A stretch of DNA of 64,000 nt, taken from positions 1,133,501-1,197,500 of the forward strand of contig JAFEUB010001804.1 of assembly GCA_024529925.1 (NCBI GenBank), written 5' to 3'. Below are positions 61,411 through 64,000 of this stretch, piece by piece. A program made the translations under genes and the position numbers. Each line of letters opens with the position of its first letter. Positions within the stretch are counted from its first letter, which is position 1. This stretch comes from Ophthalmolycus amberensis (lineage: Eukaryota > Chordata > Actinopteri > Perciformes > Zoarcidae). The notes beneath the pieces were generated by a model, which was given only the letters and a program-made list of their open reading frames with translations, was not told where the DNA came from and ran no database searches.

Positions 61411-62288
61411 ATAAGAAAAGTATTGTGATGCGTCAAACACAGCACAAACAAGAAATTGTTTAAATCTAATTGACAATAAGAACCTAATTTTTAGGAGACC
61501 ATGCCTATTGCCTACATTTGTTGCTGACCTTTCGTCGGTTAATGTGACAAATTGCTTTGTTGCGCTTCTAATACCACAAGAGCAATAGTAAAAAGATAAT
61601 ACAACATGTTTGAAAAATGATCTGGATGTCCCAGAATCAATGGAGAATGGGACTGAAATAATGAAGGGCAACATGATGGTGTCACATATGTGAGCAGCAA
61701 CAAGTGGAATGAGACCCTGTTGTGAAATCAGTGCCACTGGTATGAATCCAAACTCTATCACCCTCACTTCAGACGGTTTCCCTCGTCTTCTCTGTCCTTG
61801 CAAAGATCATTTTGTCCCCAGATGTGCCATACTTTCATTGAAGTAAAGAAACAGAAGAAAACAACCTCATACCCCTGAAACCTGTTGCAACACACGCAGT
61901 CCGTCAGCTCTCTGCAGCACAGCTGTGCGCCGCTGACGCAATGGCAGGTCTCTCTCGCCGAAGGGCTCTCCCGCTCCGCTCGGAACACAAGCAAACCATT
62001 GTGGGTGCGCTGAGCGCTGGCAACAGCTGGACCACACGGCGGTTATCTTGGCCCCCGACCCCGCGGCGATGACAGGATCAGCTTTAGCCAAAAAAAGCTG
62101 CCTTATCCACGGTCGGCACATGATAGCATGATGGATGCACGCGCGGACAGGCCGGAGGAGCGAGCTGGCACACAGTGACGATTGCCGTCCTTTTACTGGG
62201 TGGCGCTTTTAAGCGGCTTGTTCTGGACTTTGAAGCATGCGTTGATGAACATGTTGTGTGTTGAAAGTACAGGGTGAGCTGCTTTATG

Positions 62289-62318
62289 TAGGATGTGTGT
62301 GTGTGTGTGTGTGTGTGT
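62289..62318. repeat. (GT)n microsatellite
   Basis: About 14 GT units. Confidence 0.95.
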
Positions 62319-62959
62319 CTGTATGTATCATATTTACCGATTCAAAACAACCTTTTTTTTGTACACATCACAAATTTGCCATTTTAAACGTCATCGTGAC
62401 AAACAGACATTGGAACTTTTAGGCTCGCTCAGATTCAAGTGTAGTTTTCATTTCTGACTTTTGAAGGTCTCATGTCTTCACTGTCTGCTATCTATCTGTA
62501 GCCACAAACAGTGAAAGTGTAAGAAGACCTCGATGAAGAAAGTCAAACATTAACATTATGTCACAGATTTTCGGCAGGTTGAGTACTACTTATGTTGTCA
62601 TGTAAAGAATGGACCAGTGTGTGGGGAGAATCATATTGTTTCAAATACTTTTATACACAAAAGATGATATTAATGTGTTGCATCCACAGAACACCACCCC
62701 CCCCCCCCCTGTAACCCCACGCAGATGTCAGGATTCCGGTGAGGTGTGTGTCCATCATCTGGTGTGTATATTTATGAGAGGATTATGATTGGACCTCTGC
62801 TTCCTGCAACCTTTGACCCGAGTTTATCCCTTATATGTTATTGGCTCATGAGTGATGTTCAGGCTCTCCTTTGATATTCGCAGTGCATCACGCTTTGACA
62901 GAAAGTCGATGGCAGTTTGTATTTCACTACATGGTTCTTTGGTTTCCTCTGGTATTTAT

Positions 62960-62960
62960 T

Positions 62961-62994
<34 letters not shown>
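62960..62994. repeat. Compound (TC)n(TA)n microsatellite
   Basis: TC units run directly into TA units. Confidence 0.9.
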
Positions 62995-63911
62995 AGAAGA
63001 AATATTAGAAACCAGATGCTAGTACGTATCTAAGAAGCTTAAGGATGAACGTCTAGAATCCTGACAAACGTGTTACCTGTGTGACTTCGGCCTGACTTCA
63101 TTGAAGAGAAGAGCTAACGCATTCAAAAGGAGTGACATCCACTTTCAAAATCCTAATTATGAAAAGAAAAGAAGAAGGAAGGGAGAGATGTTTGTGTCTG
63201 AGAGCTAACCTTGCTCTGGCTCTGAGTCAAATCATTCCCCGCACCGGCTGATGTTACCATCAGGAGCAAGCAAATGAGACCTGGGAGTAAATCCCGTCAG
63301 ATCCCATATTCTCTCCATACTCGGTTTTTTTTTTTGTGTCTCGCTGAGGGAAGAAATTCACGGAGGGAGTCGACTTCCACTTTCGCCACATCGAGCAAAC
63401 ATGTCAGGAAATAAATGCTGCTTTTGAGTTGGTGAAGACGGTCTTGGTTTTTCTCGTACCGAACTCCACATCCAACAGCTTTCTCGGCCACATTGGTGCC
63501 AGATCAGACAGCGGCCTCCACTCGAACTACTCAAAATGTAGAAGCTCTCACGAACTGTGATTAAGTTGAGGGTACTATTTCATTATTCTGTAAATGTTTT
63601 AAGGGAGAGGAGAGACAGTCCAGTGTTTACATCACATGTCAGAGTATTACTGTGTATGAATCCCAGTGTCTGGCCGGCAGCGTGTGGGACGTGCAGGGCA
63701 GATGCAGCAGGTATGGGTAGAAACAGTAATATGCATAAAGTGGAGGTGCATGGAGCAGCCATGTATAATGAATGAACAGCTGAGCCGCTGGAGAATGAGA
63801 ATTCTTTTTTTTCTTCTTGACATATCACATGCTAGTATGTCATGCATATTTCATTGGGCATGTCTGGTTGGGCTGCTGCTTGGGAGTCAGGCAGATGTTG
63901 CATTTGCCTTC

Positions 63912-63913
<2 letters not shown>

Positions 63914-63947
<34 letters not shown>
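63914..63947. repeat. (GT)n microsatellite
   Basis: About 17 GT units near the right edge. Confidence 0.95.
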
Positions 63948-63950
<3 letters not shown>

Positions 63951-64000
63951 TCAGGAGATACAAATAAAGCATCAGAAATGTGTATGTGGGTGTGTACCTG

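Larger units (their letters stand above)
52945..64000. other. Intergenic stretch to the right edge
   Basis: No gene is supported in about 11 kb. It contains purine-rich DNA (53.0-53.3 kb), CA and GTAT/AT arrays (53.9-54.14 kb), candidate conserved blocks (54.59-54.73 and 59.94-60.44 kb), dispersed-repeat copies (54.88-55.08, 58.75-58.84 and 61.17-61.41 kb), an L2-like tail (55.08-55.37 kb) and further microsatellites. Open frames are short and either low-complexity or featureless. Confidence 0.55.

Overview
The window looks like teleost fish DNA, probably from a spiny-rayed (percomorph) species. It has very dense (CA)n and (TC)n microsatellites, several repeat sequences I recognise as widespread in teleost genomes (memory-based, not searched), hAT-type DNA transposons, a degraded L2-type LINE, and one compact single-exon developmental gene. 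Nothing bacterial is present: no operons, CRISPR arrays or ribosomal RNA.

Layout. At the left edge (1 to about 1645, + strand) are the last exons and 3' UTR of a gene I cannot identify. Two exons (109-226 and 528-624) join in frame, and a poly(A) signal lies at 1620. A solo LTR with a 4-bp target duplication follows at 1820-2123. The only complete recognisable host gene is a Frizzled-8 Wnt receptor (fzd8) on the - strand. Its TATA box is near 9690, a short uORF lies at 9518-9492, coding sequence runs 9411-7665, and the 3' UTR probably ends near 6830. As written, the fzd8 frame is broken by one surplus G inside the signal peptide.

From about 9.8 kb to the right end I find no host protein-coding gene. 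That stretch has the look of a gene desert beside a developmental regulator. It holds several AT-rich blocks with homeodomain-type sites that could be conserved enhancers, many microsatellites (including an uninterrupted 261-bp TC array at 19561), tRNA-derived SINE-like sequences, an undescribed-looking dispersed repeat with at least nine decayed copies, an L2-like LINE remnant (about 26.9-27.7 kb), a 440-bp hAT-type MITE with a perfect 8-bp duplication (42375-42814), and a 2457-bp hAT element with a perfect 8-bp duplication (50488-52944). The hAT element carries an open 470-codon C-terminal transposase frame.

Functionally, the one host system visible is Wnt reception by fzd8 and whatever non-coding elements regulate it. 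The rest is mobile or simple-sequence DNA. I did not find a convincing new biological system. The strongest second-look items are the fzd8 frame break, the recent-looking but N-terminally incomplete hAT element, the MITE, the solo LTR, the left-edge gene and the dispersed repeat family.
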